This document shows positions 7,473-16,295 of a stretch of DNA of 64,000 nucleotides, piece after piece; positions within the stretch are counted from its first letter, which is position 1; the number at the start of each line of letters is the position of its first letter. Position numbers and translations under genes: made by a program. This DNA is from Palsa-739 sp036512155 (GTDB taxonomy: Bacteria; Actinomycetota; Thermoleophilia; Gaiellales; Gaiellaceae): positions 1 through 64,000 of the forward strand of contig DATCBD010000058.1 of the NCBI GenBank assembly GCA_036512155.1. The letters are read 5' to 3'. The notes beneath the pieces are model-generated. The model worked only from the letters and a program-made list of their open reading frames with translations. It was not told where the DNA came from and ran no database searches.

Positions 7473-8603
7473 ATGTTCGACTACGCAACTCGACGACGAC
7501 GCCTGCACGAGCGCATGGAAGCCGCAGGCGTGGACGTGCTCTTCCTCGCCCCCTCCGCTGACCTCGAGTACCTCACCGGCGTCGAGCGACAGATCCCGAG
7601 CTTCGGCGAGGCGTCGTACGCACACGGGTGGGTTACCGGTGCGTTCTTCCGGCCGGGCGCCGATCCGGTCTTCCTCTTTCCGCGCATGTTCGCCGCCTTC
7701 GACCTGAGGGAAGAACCCGAGGGCGAGGTCATCGTCGTCAGCGAGCTGGACGATGGTCCCTCGATCTTCGCGCGCACTGCCGAGGCCATGGGGCAGCCCG
7801 ATACCGTCGCGGTCGGCGACAGGATCTGGGCCGAGACGGTTCTCCACCTGGGGCGCGCCTTCGGCTACGACCCGCTGCGAACGGGATCGCGTCTCGTCAA
7901 CGAGCTGCGGCGCGTGAAGACCGCGGAGGAGCTCGCTGCGATGGGACGCGCGATCGAGACGGTGGAGCATGCGATGGCGGCGGTCGCGCCGCTCGTCGTG
8001 CCGGGCGTGACGATGGTCGACCTCACGGAGGCCGTCGAGCACGAGCTCCGCGCCGCCGGCTCACGCTGCCCGTCGTTCACGACCCATATCTTCACCGGCC
8101 TCGGCGACGACGACTTCGACTCCGGAAGGGCGACCGGGCGCAACCCCATCCCCGAAGGAACCGCGGTCATGTTCGACTTCGGCGGCGTCGTCGACGGCTA
8201 TTGCTCGGATTTCGGCCGCACGATCTGTTGCGGCGAGCCGCCCGCCGGGTATCGCGACGCGTACGAGACCATGCTCGCCGCGCAGGAGGCAGGACGCGCC
8301 GCTGCCAAGGCCGGCGCAATCGCGCGCGACGTCAACGCCGCCTGCCGGCGGCCGATCGAAGAAGCAGGCCTCGGCGAGCACTTCCGCCACCGGATGGGAC
8401 ACGGCATCGGAATGGACGTCCACGAGCGCCCGTTCCTCTCGGCGGAGGACGAGACGCCGCTCGCTCCGGGCATGACGTTCACCGACGAGCCGTCGATCAT
8501 CATCCCCGGACGCTTCAGCGTCCGCATCGAGGACATGGTCGTGATCGAGGAGGGCGGCGGGCGGAAGCTGAACTCCTACCCCGCCGCCCTCGTCGCGAAC
8601 TAG
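7473..8603 (+). CDS. M24B metallopeptidase (Xaa-Pro aminopeptidase/prolidase-like)
   Basis: A 376-residue pita-bread peptidase. The N-terminal creatinase-like domain spans about 1-145. The catalytic domain carries all five dinuclear metal ligands: D235 (FDFGG), D246 (SDFGR), H310 (GHGIGMDVHE), E339 (DEPS) and E353 (RIEDM). It should cleave peptides with proline in the second position. The ATG directly follows the LLM stop, and TAGGAT at 7460-7465 lies 7 bases upstream. It ends base-to-base against the stop of the convergent peptide-binding protein, which suits a peptide-use role. Confidence 0.92.
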   Translation: MFDYATRRRRLHERMEAAGVDVLFLAPSADLEYLTGVERQIPSFGEASYAHGWVTGAFFRPGADPVFLFPRMFAAFDLREEPEGEVIVVSELDDGPSIFARTAEAMGQPDTVAVGDRIWAETVLHLGRAFGYDPLRTGSRLVNELRRVKTAEELAAMGRAIETVEHAMAAVAPLVVPGVTMVDLTEAVEHELRAAGSRCPSFTTHIFTGLGDDDFDSGRATGRNPIPEGTAVMFDFGGVVDGYCSDFGRTICCGEPPAGYRDAYETMLAAQEAGRAAAKAGAIARDVNAACRRPIEEAGLGEHFRHRMGHGIGMDVHERPFLSAEDETPLAPGMTFTDEPSIIIPGRFSVRIEDMVVIEEGGGRKLNSYPAALVAN

Positions 8604-10199
8604 TTACTTCGGCGAGACCTGCGTGACGTCGACGTCGTACTCCGCGTTGAAGACCGCGTTCTTGAGGTCAGACGTGGAGACGAACACCTGCGTCGGCTGC
8701 ATGAGCGGGAAATACGGCCCGCTTTCGTTCAAGTCGTGCTGGAACTGCTGGTAGATGGCCTTGCGCTGCGCCGCGTTCGTCGTGACGAGCGCCTTCGCCG
8801 CCAGCTTCTCGATCGCCGGGTCCGCGCCCTTCGCCCAGCCGGCACGCAGGCCCACGAGCTGCCCCGGCGCGAACGTCAGGTAGTCGGCCGGATCCGGATA
8901 GTCCGGGCCCCAGAGCGACAGGCCGAACGCCATCTGGCCGCTGCGGTACGCGGTCAGCCAGTTCGACGTCGGCGAGCCCGAGAGCTGGATGTTGAAGCCC
9001 TCGGCCTGGAGGTTCGCCTGAACCTTCTCCGCCATCGTCGTGAACGGCACACCGTTGATCGTGAGGTCGGACGGGTACTGCAGCGTCACCTGCTGGCTGC
9101 CCTGCCCGGACGCCGCGAGAGCCGCCTTCGCCTTCGCAACGTCCTGCTTGACGGCATCCTTCTGCGGCAGCGAGCCGAGGAACATCGACGGGATCAGCCC
9201 CGGGGCCTGGATCGCACCCGGGCCTGCGACCGACAGGATCGACTTGTAGTCGAGCGCGTACCGGACCGCCTGCTGCCACTGCTCGTTCGAGGTCACCGTC
9301 GAGACCTTCGGGTCGTTGTTCGCGAACAGCCAGAACACCCATGTCGAAGGCTGGAGCGAAACGTGGAGCTTCGAGTTCCCCTTCAGACCGGTGGCCTGGT
9401 CGGCCGACAGGTCGATCGCGATCTCGTGGGTTCCACGCTGGACGTTGATCAGCTGCGTCGTCGCGATCATGTTGCGGACGACCACGGTGCTGAACGCGGG
9501 CTTCTTCGGGCCCCAGTACTTCGGGTTCGGGGCGAGCACGACCTGCGACGTCGTGCTGAACGACTTCAGGACGTACGGGCCGCTACCGGCGCCGGCCGAA
9601 GCCGGCGTGTTCAGCCACGTCTCCGCCTTGTCCGCCGTCGATGCATTGGCACCGGATGTGCCTCCGTGCGCCTTGACGAGCTTCGAGTTGACGATGCCCG
9701 TCGACGGGTTGGCGAGAATCGCCGGCAACTCGGTGTCCGGCGTGCTCGAGGTCATCACGACCGCGTACTTGCCGAGTGCCTTCACCTTTACGCCAGCGAG
9801 CAGGAACGACGGATTGCCCTTGATGTTGACGAGCCGGTTCATGGAGAAGACGACGTCCGCCGAGGTCAGCGGCGTCCCGTCCGCGAAGTGCGCGTTCTTC
9901 TTGAGCTGGAACGTGAACGTCTTCGCGCCGTTCGTCGCCTTCCACGAGGAGACGAGCAGCGGAATCGGATTCGCGAGATCGCCGCCCTTGTACGTGAACA
10001 GCGTGTCGTAGAGAGCGCGATCGATGATCGAAGCCGTCGGATCGAACGCGCGCTGCGGGTCCGACGTCTTGATCGTGAATGAGTTGTCGACGACGAGCGT
10101 CGCGCCCGCCGTGTGATGCGCGGTTGCTCCGAACGCCGCCGCAGCGCTGGCGAGCATGCCGGCAGCTGCAACGAACGCGAGCCACTTCCACCTTCTCAA
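8604..10199 (-). CDS. ABC transporter substrate-binding protein, family 5 (peptide type)
   Basis: A 531-residue exported solute-binding protein. The signal peptide RRWKWLAFVAAAGMLASAAAAFGA lacks a lipobox cysteine. The family 5 core is clear: DPQRAFDPTASIIDRALYDTLF, LKKNAHFADGTPLTSADVVFSMNR and a long C-terminal lobe. It is the last gene of a BCDF-A operon for peptides or similar solutes. The start is TTG 10199 with GAGGAGGG upstream. A perfect palindrome separates it from the ATPase gene, so it may have its own regulated promoter. Confidence 0.92.
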   Translation of the reverse strand: MRRWKWLAFVAAAGMLASAAAAFGATAHHTAGATLVVDNSFTIKTSDPQRAFDPTASIIDRALYDTLFTYKGGDLANPIPLLVSSWKATNGAKTFTFQLKKNAHFADGTPLTSADVVFSMNRLVNIKGNPSFLLAGVKVKALGKYAVVMTSSTPDTELPAILANPSTGIVNSKLVKAHGGTSGANASTADKAETWLNTPASAGAGSGPYVLKSFSTTSQVVLAPNPKYWGPKKPAFSTVVVRNMIATTQLINVQRGTHEIAIDLSADQATGLKGNSKLHVSLQPSTWVFWLFANNDPKVSTVTSNEQWQQAVRYALDYKSILSVAGPGAIQAPGLIPSMFLGSLPQKDAVKQDVAKAKAALAASGQGSQQVTLQYPSDLTINGVPFTTMAEKVQANLQAEGFNIQLSGSPTSNWLTAYRSGQMAFGLSLWGPDYPDPADYLTFAPGQLVGLRAGWAKGADPAIEKLAAKALVTTNAAQRKAIYQQFQHDLNESGPYFPLMQPTQVFVSTSDLKNAVFNAEYDVDVTQVSPK

Positions 10200-10217
10200 C
10201 GAACCCTCCTCGGTCGG

Positions 10218-10231
10218 GATTTGATCAAATC
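10218..10231. promoter_or_regulatory. Perfect 14-bp palindrome before the substrate-binding protein gene
   Basis: GATTTGATCAAATC is a perfect palindrome, AT-rich in a very GC-rich setting. It lies between the ATPase stop and the binding-protein ribosome site, and overlaps the ATPase stop codon. It has the look of a dimeric repressor operator. No candidate regulator is encoded next to it. Confidence 0.45.
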
Positions 10232-11177
10232 ACCCTAAACCCTTGGATCCGCCAAGCCAACAGGCGGTCGCTCGGCCATTTGGCAACGATTCGAGCTGCG
10301 GCTCCTCTGTGTGGCAGCGGTCGAAGACGTAGGGGCAGCGCGGGTGGAACCGGCAGCCCGCCGGCGGGCGAGCAGGATCCGGGACTTCGCCCGGGAGGGT
10401 CTCCGGCAGCAGGCCGGCGCCGTCGGGCCGCGGAACGGCGGAAATGAGCGCCTCTGTGTACGGGTGCGCCGGGCGGGCCCAGAGCGGAAGCGTCGCGCCC
10501 GTCTCCACCATCTTCCCGAGGTACATCACCGACACGCGGTCGGCGACGTGCCGGACGATGGCCAGATCGTGTGAGATGAGGAGAAGCCCCAGCCCGAAGT
10601 CGCGCGCAAGAGCCGCGAGGAGGTTCGCGAGCTGCGCCTGCGCCGACGCGTCGAGGGACGCGAGCGGCTCGTCGAGGACGATCACCGCCGGATCGGCCGC
10701 GAGCGCGCGCGCGATCGCGATGCGCTGGCGCTGGCCGCCGGAGAACTCGTGCGGATACCGGGACGCCGCGACGCCGGGCAGCCCGACGAGCTCGCACAGC
10801 TCATGAACGCGGGCAGTGCGAGCCGCGTTCGTCCGGAGACCGATCCCGTCTGCGATCTGCGAACCGGCGGTGCGCCGCGGGTTGAGCGACGAGTACGGAT
10901 TCTGGAATACGAGCTGGAGCCGTACGAGAGCGGCCGGGCGAGCCCTTCGCGTCATCGGTGTAACGGGCTCGCCTTCGAAAACCACGCTCCCGCTCGTCGC
11001 CGGAACGAGCCCGACGGCCGCGCGCGCGAGCGTCGACTTTCCGCAGCCGGACTCGCCGACGAGGCCGACGATCTGTCCGCGGTCGACTTCCAGGCTCGCG
11101 CCGGCGACAGCACGCACGTGGCCCCCACCACGGCGCTCGTAGTCGACGACGACGTCTCGAAGCTCGAGCACGCTCAT
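10230..11177 (-). CDS. Peptide-type ABC transporter ATPase (OppF/DppF-like)
   Basis: A 315-residue cytoplasmic ATPase. Walker A GESGCGKST lies at 41-49, the signature FSGGQ at 145-149 and the Walker B Asp-Glu at 169-170. The C-terminal oligopeptide-transporter domain has the Cys cluster GCRFHPRCPYVFDRC, which in this family can bind an iron-sulfur cluster. The ATG at 11177 overlaps the preceding ATPase stop (ATGA). It should form a heterodimer with that ATPase. Confidence 0.92.
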   Translation of the reverse strand: MSVLELRDVVVDYERRGGGHVRAVAGASLEVDRGQIVGLVGESGCGKSTLARAAVGLVPATSGSVVFEGEPVTPMTRRARPAALVRLQLVFQNPYSSLNPRRTAGSQIADGIGLRTNAARTARVHELCELVGLPGVAASRYPHEFSGGQRQRIAIARALAADPAVIVLDEPLASLDASAQAQLANLLAALARDFGLGLLLISHDLAIVRHVADRVSVMYLGKMVETGATLPLWARPAHPYTEALISAVPRPDGAGLLPETLPGEVPDPARPPAGCRFHPRCPYVFDRCHTEEPQLESLPNGRATACWLGGSKGLG

Positions 11178-12139
11178 GTCGAGAACGGATCCACGGGGCA
11201 CGCCAGCCGGCGGTCGGAGACAGCCAGCAGCTCGGGGACGTCGACTCGGCAGGAGTCGACCGCATGCGTGCAGCGCGTGTGGAAGCTGCAGCCGGACGGA
11301 ATGTGTCCCGGCGTCGGCGGCGACCCGCCGATGGCGACAAGCGGCCGCTCCTTCGCCGCCTCCGGATGCGGGAGCGCGTCGAGGAGCGCACGGGTGTACG
11401 GGTGCCGCGGATGCTGGAGCACGTCGCCGCGCGCGCCCGACTCGACGACGCGTCCGGCGTAGAAGACCGAGACCCGGTCGGCAATCGAGGAGAGCACGCC
11501 GAGGTCGTGCGTGATGAGGATGACCGCGAGGTCCTGCTCGCGGCGCAAGCGGTCGAGGAGTCGCAGGATGCCCGCCTGCACGGTGACGTCGAGCGCCGTC
11601 GTCGGCTCGTCGGCGATGAGCAGCTTCGGTCGGCACGCGAGCGCGATCGCAATGGCGATGCGCTGCCGCATCCCGCCCGAGAAATGATGCGGATACGCGC
11701 GCAGAGCGGCGCGCGGATCCGGGATGCGGACGTCCTCGAGCAGCTCGACTGCACGCCGCTCCGCTGCTTGCCGGTCGAGGTGGAGATGGCGGCGCACGTG
11801 CTCGCTCAGCTGGCGACCGACCGTGAGCATGGGATGGAGCGAGGTGAAGGGATCCTGGAACACCATGGCGAGATCACGACCGGCGATGTCGCGGAGCTCC
11901 CGGCGCGGCATACCGATCAACTCCTTGCCGGCGAAAAGTGCGGTGCCTTCGACCGTAGAGCGTTCCGGCAGGAGCCCGAGCAGGGCGAGCATCGAGATCG
12001 TCTTCCCGCTCCCGCTCTCCCCCGCGATCCCGAACACCTCACCCGGCTGCACGTCGTAGTCGACGCCGTCGACGATCGTGACGTCGCCGCCCGGGATCGG
12101 CAACTTCACCCGCAAGGACTCCACGGCAAGCACGCTCAT
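11174..12139 (-). CDS. Peptide-type ABC transporter ATPase (OppD/DppD-like)
   Basis: A 321-residue partner ATPase. It has Walker A GESGSGKT (40-47), signature FSGGMRQR, Walker B LLIADEPTTALD and the C-terminal CSFHTRCTHAVDSC cysteine motif. The ATG at 12139 overlaps the permease stop by four bases, and its own end overlaps the next ATPase, so D and F are translated as a coupled pair. Confidence 0.92.
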   Translation of the reverse strand: MSVLAVESLRVKLPIPGGDVTIVDGVDYDVQPGEVFGIAGESGSGKTISMLALLGLLPERSTVEGTALFAGKELIGMPRRELRDIAGRDLAMVFQDPFTSLHPMLTVGRQLSEHVRRHLHLDRQAAERRAVELLEDVRIPDPRAALRAYPHHFSGGMRQRIAIAIALACRPKLLIADEPTTALDVTVQAGILRLLDRLRREQDLAVILITHDLGVLSSIADRVSVFYAGRVVESGARGDVLQHPRHPYTRALLDALPHPEAAKERPLVAIGGSPPTPGHIPSGCSFHTRCTHAVDSCRVDVPELLAVSDRRLACPVDPFST

Positions 12140-13017
12140 GCGTCGCTCTCGACCGCGCGGCGCGCCGTGCGCGGATCGAACACGTCGCGCAGGCTGTCGC
12201 CGAGGAAGTTGAACGCGAGCACCACGGTGAAGATCGCGAGCCCGGGGAACGTGCCGATCCACCACCACTGGAAGTACTGCGTTCCCTCGGCGACCATCGA
12301 GCCCCATTCTGCTTGGGGCGGCTGCGCGCCAAGGCCGAGGAACGAAAGCCCCGAGAGCAGCAAGATGGCGTTCGCGAGGTCGAGCGTCGCGAGGACGAAG
12401 ACCGGACCGATGACGTTCGGAAGAACGTCGCGGACGAGCGCGCGCCTGCTCGAGGCACCGAGAAGGCGGGCGGACTGGACGTACTCGGAGTCACCGACCG
12501 ATAGAACGAGCCCGCGGACGATGCGGGCGTACGACGGCCACGCTACGACGACGATCGCGAGCGCCGCGTTGAAGAGCCCGCGGCCGAGAACCGCGGCAAC
12601 GACCATCGCCAGGATGATCGGGGGGAACGCGAACACGAGATCCGTCGAGCGCATGAGGACGCCGTCGACGAATCCGCGGAAGTAGCCGGCCACTGCGCCG
12701 ACGATGCTGCCGATCGTCGCGGCGATCGCGACGAGCGCAATGGCGATCGGCAGCGACACGCGCGAGCCGTAGATGACACGGGAGAGGACGTCGCGGCCGA
12801 GCTCGTCCGTTCCGAAGAGATGGTGGAGCGACGGGCTCTCGGACGCCGGAAAGCTCTGCGCGAGGGGGTTCGAAGGGGCGATCAACGGCGCGAAGACCGC
12901 GATCACGATCCAGGCGAACGCGATCACGGTCCCGGCGATCGCGAGGGGCTGCCGCCACGCGGCCGGGATCCGCGACGAGCGAGCGCGCGCCCGCAATCCG
13001 TAGGCGAGCGAGCTCAC
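12136..13017 (-). CDS. Peptide-type ABC transporter permease (DppC-like)
   Basis: A 293-residue inner-membrane permease. A first membrane helix (LAIAGTVIAFAWIVIAVFAPLIAP) is followed by HLFGTDELGRDVLSRVIYGSRVSL, the hallmark of the DppC branch. The ATPase-coupling EAA-type loop is seen at YVQSARLLGASSRRALVRDVLPN. The start is GTG 13017, overlapping the DppB stop by GTGA; a longer frame upstream is only antisense to the flanking genes. Confidence 0.92.
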   Translation of the reverse strand: MSSLAYGLRARARSSRIPAAWRQPLAIAGTVIAFAWIVIAVFAPLIAPSNPLAQSFPASESPSLHHLFGTDELGRDVLSRVIYGSRVSLPIAIALVAIAATIGSIVGAVAGYFRGFVDGVLMRSTDLVFAFPPIILAMVVAAVLGRGLFNAALAIVVVAWPSYARIVRGLVLSVGDSEYVQSARLLGASSRRALVRDVLPNVIGPVFVLATLDLANAILLLSGLSFLGLGAQPPQAEWGSMVAEGTQYFQWWWIGTFPGLAIFTVVLAFNFLGDSLRDVFDPRTARRAVESDA

Positions 13018-14099
13018 GTGATCCTGATCCTCGGATCGATGACGCCGTAGAGAACGTCGACGATGAAGTTGATCGTCACGTACACCACGGCGACGAAGAT
13101 GCTCACGCCGGCGATTGCCGGCACGTCGAGGTTCACGGCCGCCTCGTACGCGTACTGGCCGATCCCGGGCCAGGAGAAGATCTTCTCCACGAGCACGGCG
13201 CCGGTGAGCACGTTCGCGAAGACGAGGCCGAGCACCGTGATGACGGACGGAAGCGCGGCGCGCAGGATGTAGCGCACGATGACGACGCGCTCCGGCAGTC
13301 CTTTCGCGCGAGCCGCGCGCACGTAGTCGTTCCCGATCACTTCGAGCACCGCCGAGCGCGTGAACCGCGTCAGCAGGCTCACGTTGAACGCGGCGAGAAC
13401 GAGTGCCGGAAGAATGAGGTGGTGTAGCGCCTGCACGAACAGCGAGAACTTGCCCGCGATGAGCGCGTCGATCGTGTACAGGCCGGTGACGCTGGGAGGC
13501 GGGCTTACGCCAGGATCGAGACGTTCGGCGCCCGGGAACCATCCGAGCTTGAAGAAGCCGACGTAGAGCGCGACCAGTGCGATCCAGAACGTCGGCATCG
13601 AGATGCCGGCGAGCGAAGCGACGCGGAGGAGATGGTCGGTCGGGCGGTTGCGCCGCAGCGCCGCGACGGTACCGAAGCCGATGCCGACGATCGCGGCGAA
13701 GAGGACCGAGTAGAGCGCGAGCTCTCCGGTTGCCGGGATGAACTGCCCGAGGTCGTGCGTCACAGCGTCGTGCGTGAGCGACGACTGCCCCAGATCGCCG
13801 TGGACGAGATGGTCGAGATAGATGACGTAGCGAACAGGCAGCGGCCGGTCGAGCCCGTAGTGGTGCTTGAACGCCTGCACAGCCGCAGGATCGCCGGCCG
13901 CTTGCTCGCCGAGGTTCGTGGCGACCGCGTTGCTCGGGACGAGCTGGGTCAGGACGAACGCCACCGCGGTGATGCCGAGCGTCAGCAGCACGAGCGCAGC
14001 GAGGCGTCGGAGCACGAAGCGAACGAAGCCGGGCGGCCGCCAGAAGCGGCGCCTGCTCTCCGCCGGCGGCTCGGCGATCGCGGTCGGGGCAGTCGTCAA
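13014..14099 (-). CDS. Peptide-type ABC transporter permease (DppB-like)
   Basis: A 361-residue permease and the first gene of the operon. About 25 soluble residues precede the DppB start FVLRRLAALVLLTLGITAVAFVLTQLVPS. The coupling loop YVRAARAKGLPERVVIVRYILRAALP and the closing VVYVTINFIVDVLYGVIDPRIR are typical. The start is TTG 14099; TACCAT on the minus strand at 14110-14115 could give a three-base leader. The divergent ridA start is 50 bp away. Confidence 0.9.
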   Translation of the reverse strand: MTTAPTAIAEPPAESRRRFWRPPGFVRFVLRRLAALVLLTLGITAVAFVLTQLVPSNAVATNLGEQAAGDPAAVQAFKHHYGLDRPLPVRYVIYLDHLVHGDLGQSSLTHDAVTHDLGQFIPATGELALYSVLFAAIVGIGFGTVAALRRNRPTDHLLRVASLAGISMPTFWIALVALYVGFFKLGWFPGAERLDPGVSPPPSVTGLYTIDALIAGKFSLFVQALHHLILPALVLAAFNVSLLTRFTRSAVLEVIGNDYVRAARAKGLPERVVIVRYILRAALPSVITVLGLVFANVLTGAVLVEKIFSWPGIGQYAYEAAVNLDVPAIAGVSIFVAVVYVTINFIVDVLYGVIDPRIRIT

Positions 14100-14148
14100 C
14101 CGGCGACGGATGGTACCGGCGGGTCCGGCGGAAAACTACGATCGGGAT

Positions 14149-14526
14149 GTGGCGACACGCGTCCCCGACGAGGGTGGGTTCGGCGAGGAGGCCGGCTACT
14201 CCCGCGCCGTGCGCCAGGGGCAGCTGATTGCGGTGAGTGGAACCGCGGCGCTCGAGCGCGGGCGGGTGCTCCACCCCGGCGACGCATATGGGCAGGCAAA
14301 GCGAGCGCTCGAGGTCGCGCTCGCCGCCGCAGCCGAGTTGGGCGCGAAACCGGACGACGTACTGAGAACGAGGCTCCTGCTCGCACCCGGCTGCGATTGG
14401 CGCGCAGCCGTGCGCGCACACGCGGACATCTTCGCAGCGAATCCTCCGGCGAACACGACGTATTTCGTCGGCGCGCTCATTCCCGAAGGCGCGCTCGTCG
14501 AGGTCGAGCTCGACGCCCTGGCGTAG
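14149..14526 (+). CDS. RidA/YjgF family protein
   Basis: A 125-residue RidA-type protein, the family that hydrolyses reactive enamine/imine intermediates. Recognisable parts are AGYSRAVRQGQLIAVSGTAA, YGQAKRALEVALAAAAELGAKPDDVLRTRLLL and ANTTYFVGALIPEGALVEVELDALA. The start is set by TACGAT (14137-14142) exactly six bases before GTG 14149, so the message should be leaderless; an ATG at 14110 would lie upstream of this promoter. The FAD amine oxidase starts directly after its stop, a sensible pairing because such oxidases release imines. Confidence 0.87.
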   Translation: MATRVPDEGGFGEEAGYSRAVRQGQLIAVSGTAALERGRVLHPGDAYGQAKRALEVALAAAAELGAKPDDVLRTRLLLAPGCDWRAAVRAHADIFAANPPANTTYFVGALIPEGALVEVELDALA

Positions 14527-15648
14527 GTGGAGGGCGCCGAAGTCATCGTCGTCGGCGCGGGCATCACCGGCCTCTCGCTCGCGTTCTTCCTCTCGCGCGC
14601 AGGCGTGGACGTCGCCGTGGTCGACCGCGTGGGAATCGCCGCGGGAGCATCCGGCGTGCAACCCGGCGGTGTGCGCCAGCAATGGAGCACGGAGATCAAC
14701 TGCCGGCTCGCGCGCGAATCCGTCGACTTCTACGCGCATCTCGACGACGAGCTCGGACAACGCATCGACGCGCGGCTCGATCGCTGTGGGTATCTCTTCG
14801 TCGCTCTCACCGAGGGCGCGCATGGCGGCATGCGCGAGGACGTTGCTGTCCAGAACAGCTGCGGCGTACCGAGTCGGATGGTCACGGCGACCGAGGCAGG
14901 CGAGCTCGTTCCCGGACTGTCGACGGCATCGATCGCGGGCGGCGCGTGGTGCGCCGAGGACGGCTACTTCGATCGCCCTCAGACGGTGGTCGAAGCGTTC
15001 GCGCAGGCGGCGGCCGTGCACGTGGCGATTGCCGATGTCGTTTCGCTCAACCGAGGCGCTGACGAGTGGGAGATACGCACGACAACCGGCCCTCTCCGTG
15101 CGAAGACCGTGGTGCTTGCTTCGGGAGTCGACGCGCGCGCAATGCTCCGCCCTCTAGGCGTCGACGTGCCGATCGAGCCAGAGGCACGGCACCTCTTCCT
15201 GAGTGAGCCGGTGGCCGAACGGCTGCTCGAGCCACTCGTCGTCGTCGGCGAACGCAGCTTCGCCGCCAAGCATCTCGCCAACGGCCGCATCTTGGCGAGC
15301 GATCTCGCCGCCTCGGGCGACGCCGCTCAGCACCGCGATCGCTGGCGCGCGACCGTCGCTCGCGGTATCGACGAGCTTCTCCCCGCGCTCTCATACGTCT
15401 CGTTCCCGTTGCTGGCGAGCGGCATGTACGACGTGGCCCCCGATCACCAGCCGATCGTCGGCCCTGTGGGGGACAAAGAGGGGTTGTGGATTGCAGCCGG
15501 TTATAGCGGCCATGGGTTCATGCTCTCTCCGGCGATCTCTCGGCGCCTCGCCGAGGCAATGCTCGAGGGTCGCGGTGCACCCATCCACGAGTTCTCGCCG
15601 GACCGATTCGGCGGCGAGCGCCTGGCGCTCGAACGCAGCGTGGTCTGA
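14527..15648 (+). CDS. FAD-dependent oxidoreductase, DAO/amine oxidase type
   Basis: A 373-residue D-amino-acid-oxidase-fold flavoenzyme. The N-terminus has the dinucleotide motif VIVVGAGITGLSLAFFLSRAG followed by VVDR; residue 40 onwards (AAGASGVQPGGVRQQW) matches the glycine/sarcosine oxidase group. The C-terminal FAD contact is PIVGPVGDKEGLWIAAGYSGHGFMLSP. The likely reaction is oxidation of an amino acid or secondary amine. GTG 14527 abuts the ridA stop. It may use solutes brought in by the divergent transporter. Confidence 0.88.
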   Translation: MEGAEVIVVGAGITGLSLAFFLSRAGVDVAVVDRVGIAAGASGVQPGGVRQQWSTEINCRLARESVDFYAHLDDELGQRIDARLDRCGYLFVALTEGAHGGMREDVAVQNSCGVPSRMVTATEAGELVPGLSTASIAGGAWCAEDGYFDRPQTVVEAFAQAAAVHVAIADVVSLNRGADEWEIRTTTGPLRAKTVVLASGVDARAMLRPLGVDVPIEPEARHLFLSEPVAERLLEPLVVVGERSFAAKHLANGRILASDLAASGDAAQHRDRWRATVARGIDELLPALSYVSFPLLASGMYDVAPDHQPIVGPVGDKEGLWIAAGYSGHGFMLSPAISRRLAEAMLEGRGAPIHEFSPDRFGGERLALERSVV

Positions 15649-15716
15649 TCTCTGCGATGAGTTTCCGCGGACGACGCCGTCTAAGAGACACATCCAGACG
15701 AACAGGAGGCTCCACG

Positions 15717-16115
15717 ATGTCGAAGGTGGCGTCCAAGCTCAATCTCACGCAGGTCGGCCGCGTCTGCGTCACCGTTGCGGACACGGATCGCGCGATCGAC
15801 TTCTACGTCGACAAGCTCGGGTTCGAGAAGGTCGTCGACGCCCCGATGGGCGACGCCGGCCGGTGGGTCGAGGTCGCGGTGGCCGGGACGCCGACGACGA
15901 TCGCCCTCGCCCCGCCGCCTCCGGGCCAGACCGCCGGCGGCAGCCAGACCGGGATCTGCATCGACACCTCCGACGTCGACGCCGACCACGCCGCGCTGAA
16001 GGCCGCCGGCGCCGACGTCGACGACGAGGTCACGCGCTGGGGCGGCCCGATCCCGCCGATGTTCTGGGTGCGCGACCCGGACGGCAACTCGCTCATCGTC
16101 GTCCAGCCGCTGTAG
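15717..16115 (+). CDS. VOC-fold (glyoxalase/bleomycin-resistance) protein
   Basis: A 132-residue vicinal-oxygen-chelate protein with two beta-alpha-beta-beta-beta modules. The first is GRVCVTVADTDRAIDFYVDKLGFEKV; the second ends MFWVRDPDGNSLIVVQPL. The closing Asp-Pro-Asp-Gly-Asn turn is typical. A dimer with a metal site is expected, but the substrate is unknown. The ATG at 15717 has AGGAGG at 15704-15709. A long terminator hairpin follows. Confidence 0.88.
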   Translation: MSKVASKLNLTQVGRVCVTVADTDRAIDFYVDKLGFEKVVDAPMGDAGRWVEVAVAGTPTTIALAPPPPGQTAGGSQTGICIDTSDVDADHAALKAAGADVDDEVTRWGGPIPPMFWVRDPDGNSLIVVQPL

Positions 16116-16131
16116 CCCCTGTCCCATGCCG

Positions 16132-16166
16132 CCCGCGTAACCGGTGTCCACCGCCGGTTGCGCGGG
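16132..16166 (+). terminator. Long GC-rich stem-loop after the VOC gene
   Basis: Arms 16132-16144 and 16154-16166 pair over 13 bp with one G-U wobble (CCCGCGTAACCGG against CCGGTTGCGCGGG) around a 9-base loop, 17 bases after the VOC stop. There is no T-tract, as is common for actinobacterial terminators. Confidence 0.6.
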
Positions 16167-16175
16167 GCGTCGTGC

Positions 16176-16295
16176 TACCGTCAAATGACGGCGTTTTCGA
16201 CCGCGCCGGGTGAGGCCAAGGCTCGCCTCTTCTCGAGTACTCGGGCTGAAAGGCGGAAGTCGTGGCACCGAATCTCTCCAACGGCCCCACGTAGC
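16176..16295 (+). promoter_or_regulatory. Probable promoter and structured 5' leader of the reductase gene
   Basis: TACCGT at 16176-16181 is a good -10 hexamer and would start transcription near 16188, leaving a leader of about 108 bases before GTG 16296. CCGTCA-AA-TGACGG (16178-16191) is an inverted repeat overlapping the hexamer. Within the leader GGTGAG can pair with CTCGCC, and CGAGTACTCG is self-complementary. I could not match a known riboswitch. Confidence 0.35.

Noticed and set aside
13018..15021. Long N-terminal extension of the dppC-like frame
   Set aside because: The extra residues are antisense or out-of-frame readings of dppB, ridA and the FAD oxidase; the GTGA overlap at 13014-13017 marks the true start.
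16188..16295. A known riboswitch class in the reductase leader
   Set aside because: I compared remembered consensus patterns for glycine, TPP, cobalamin, c-di-GMP, c-di-AMP, SAM-IV and ZTP and none fits.
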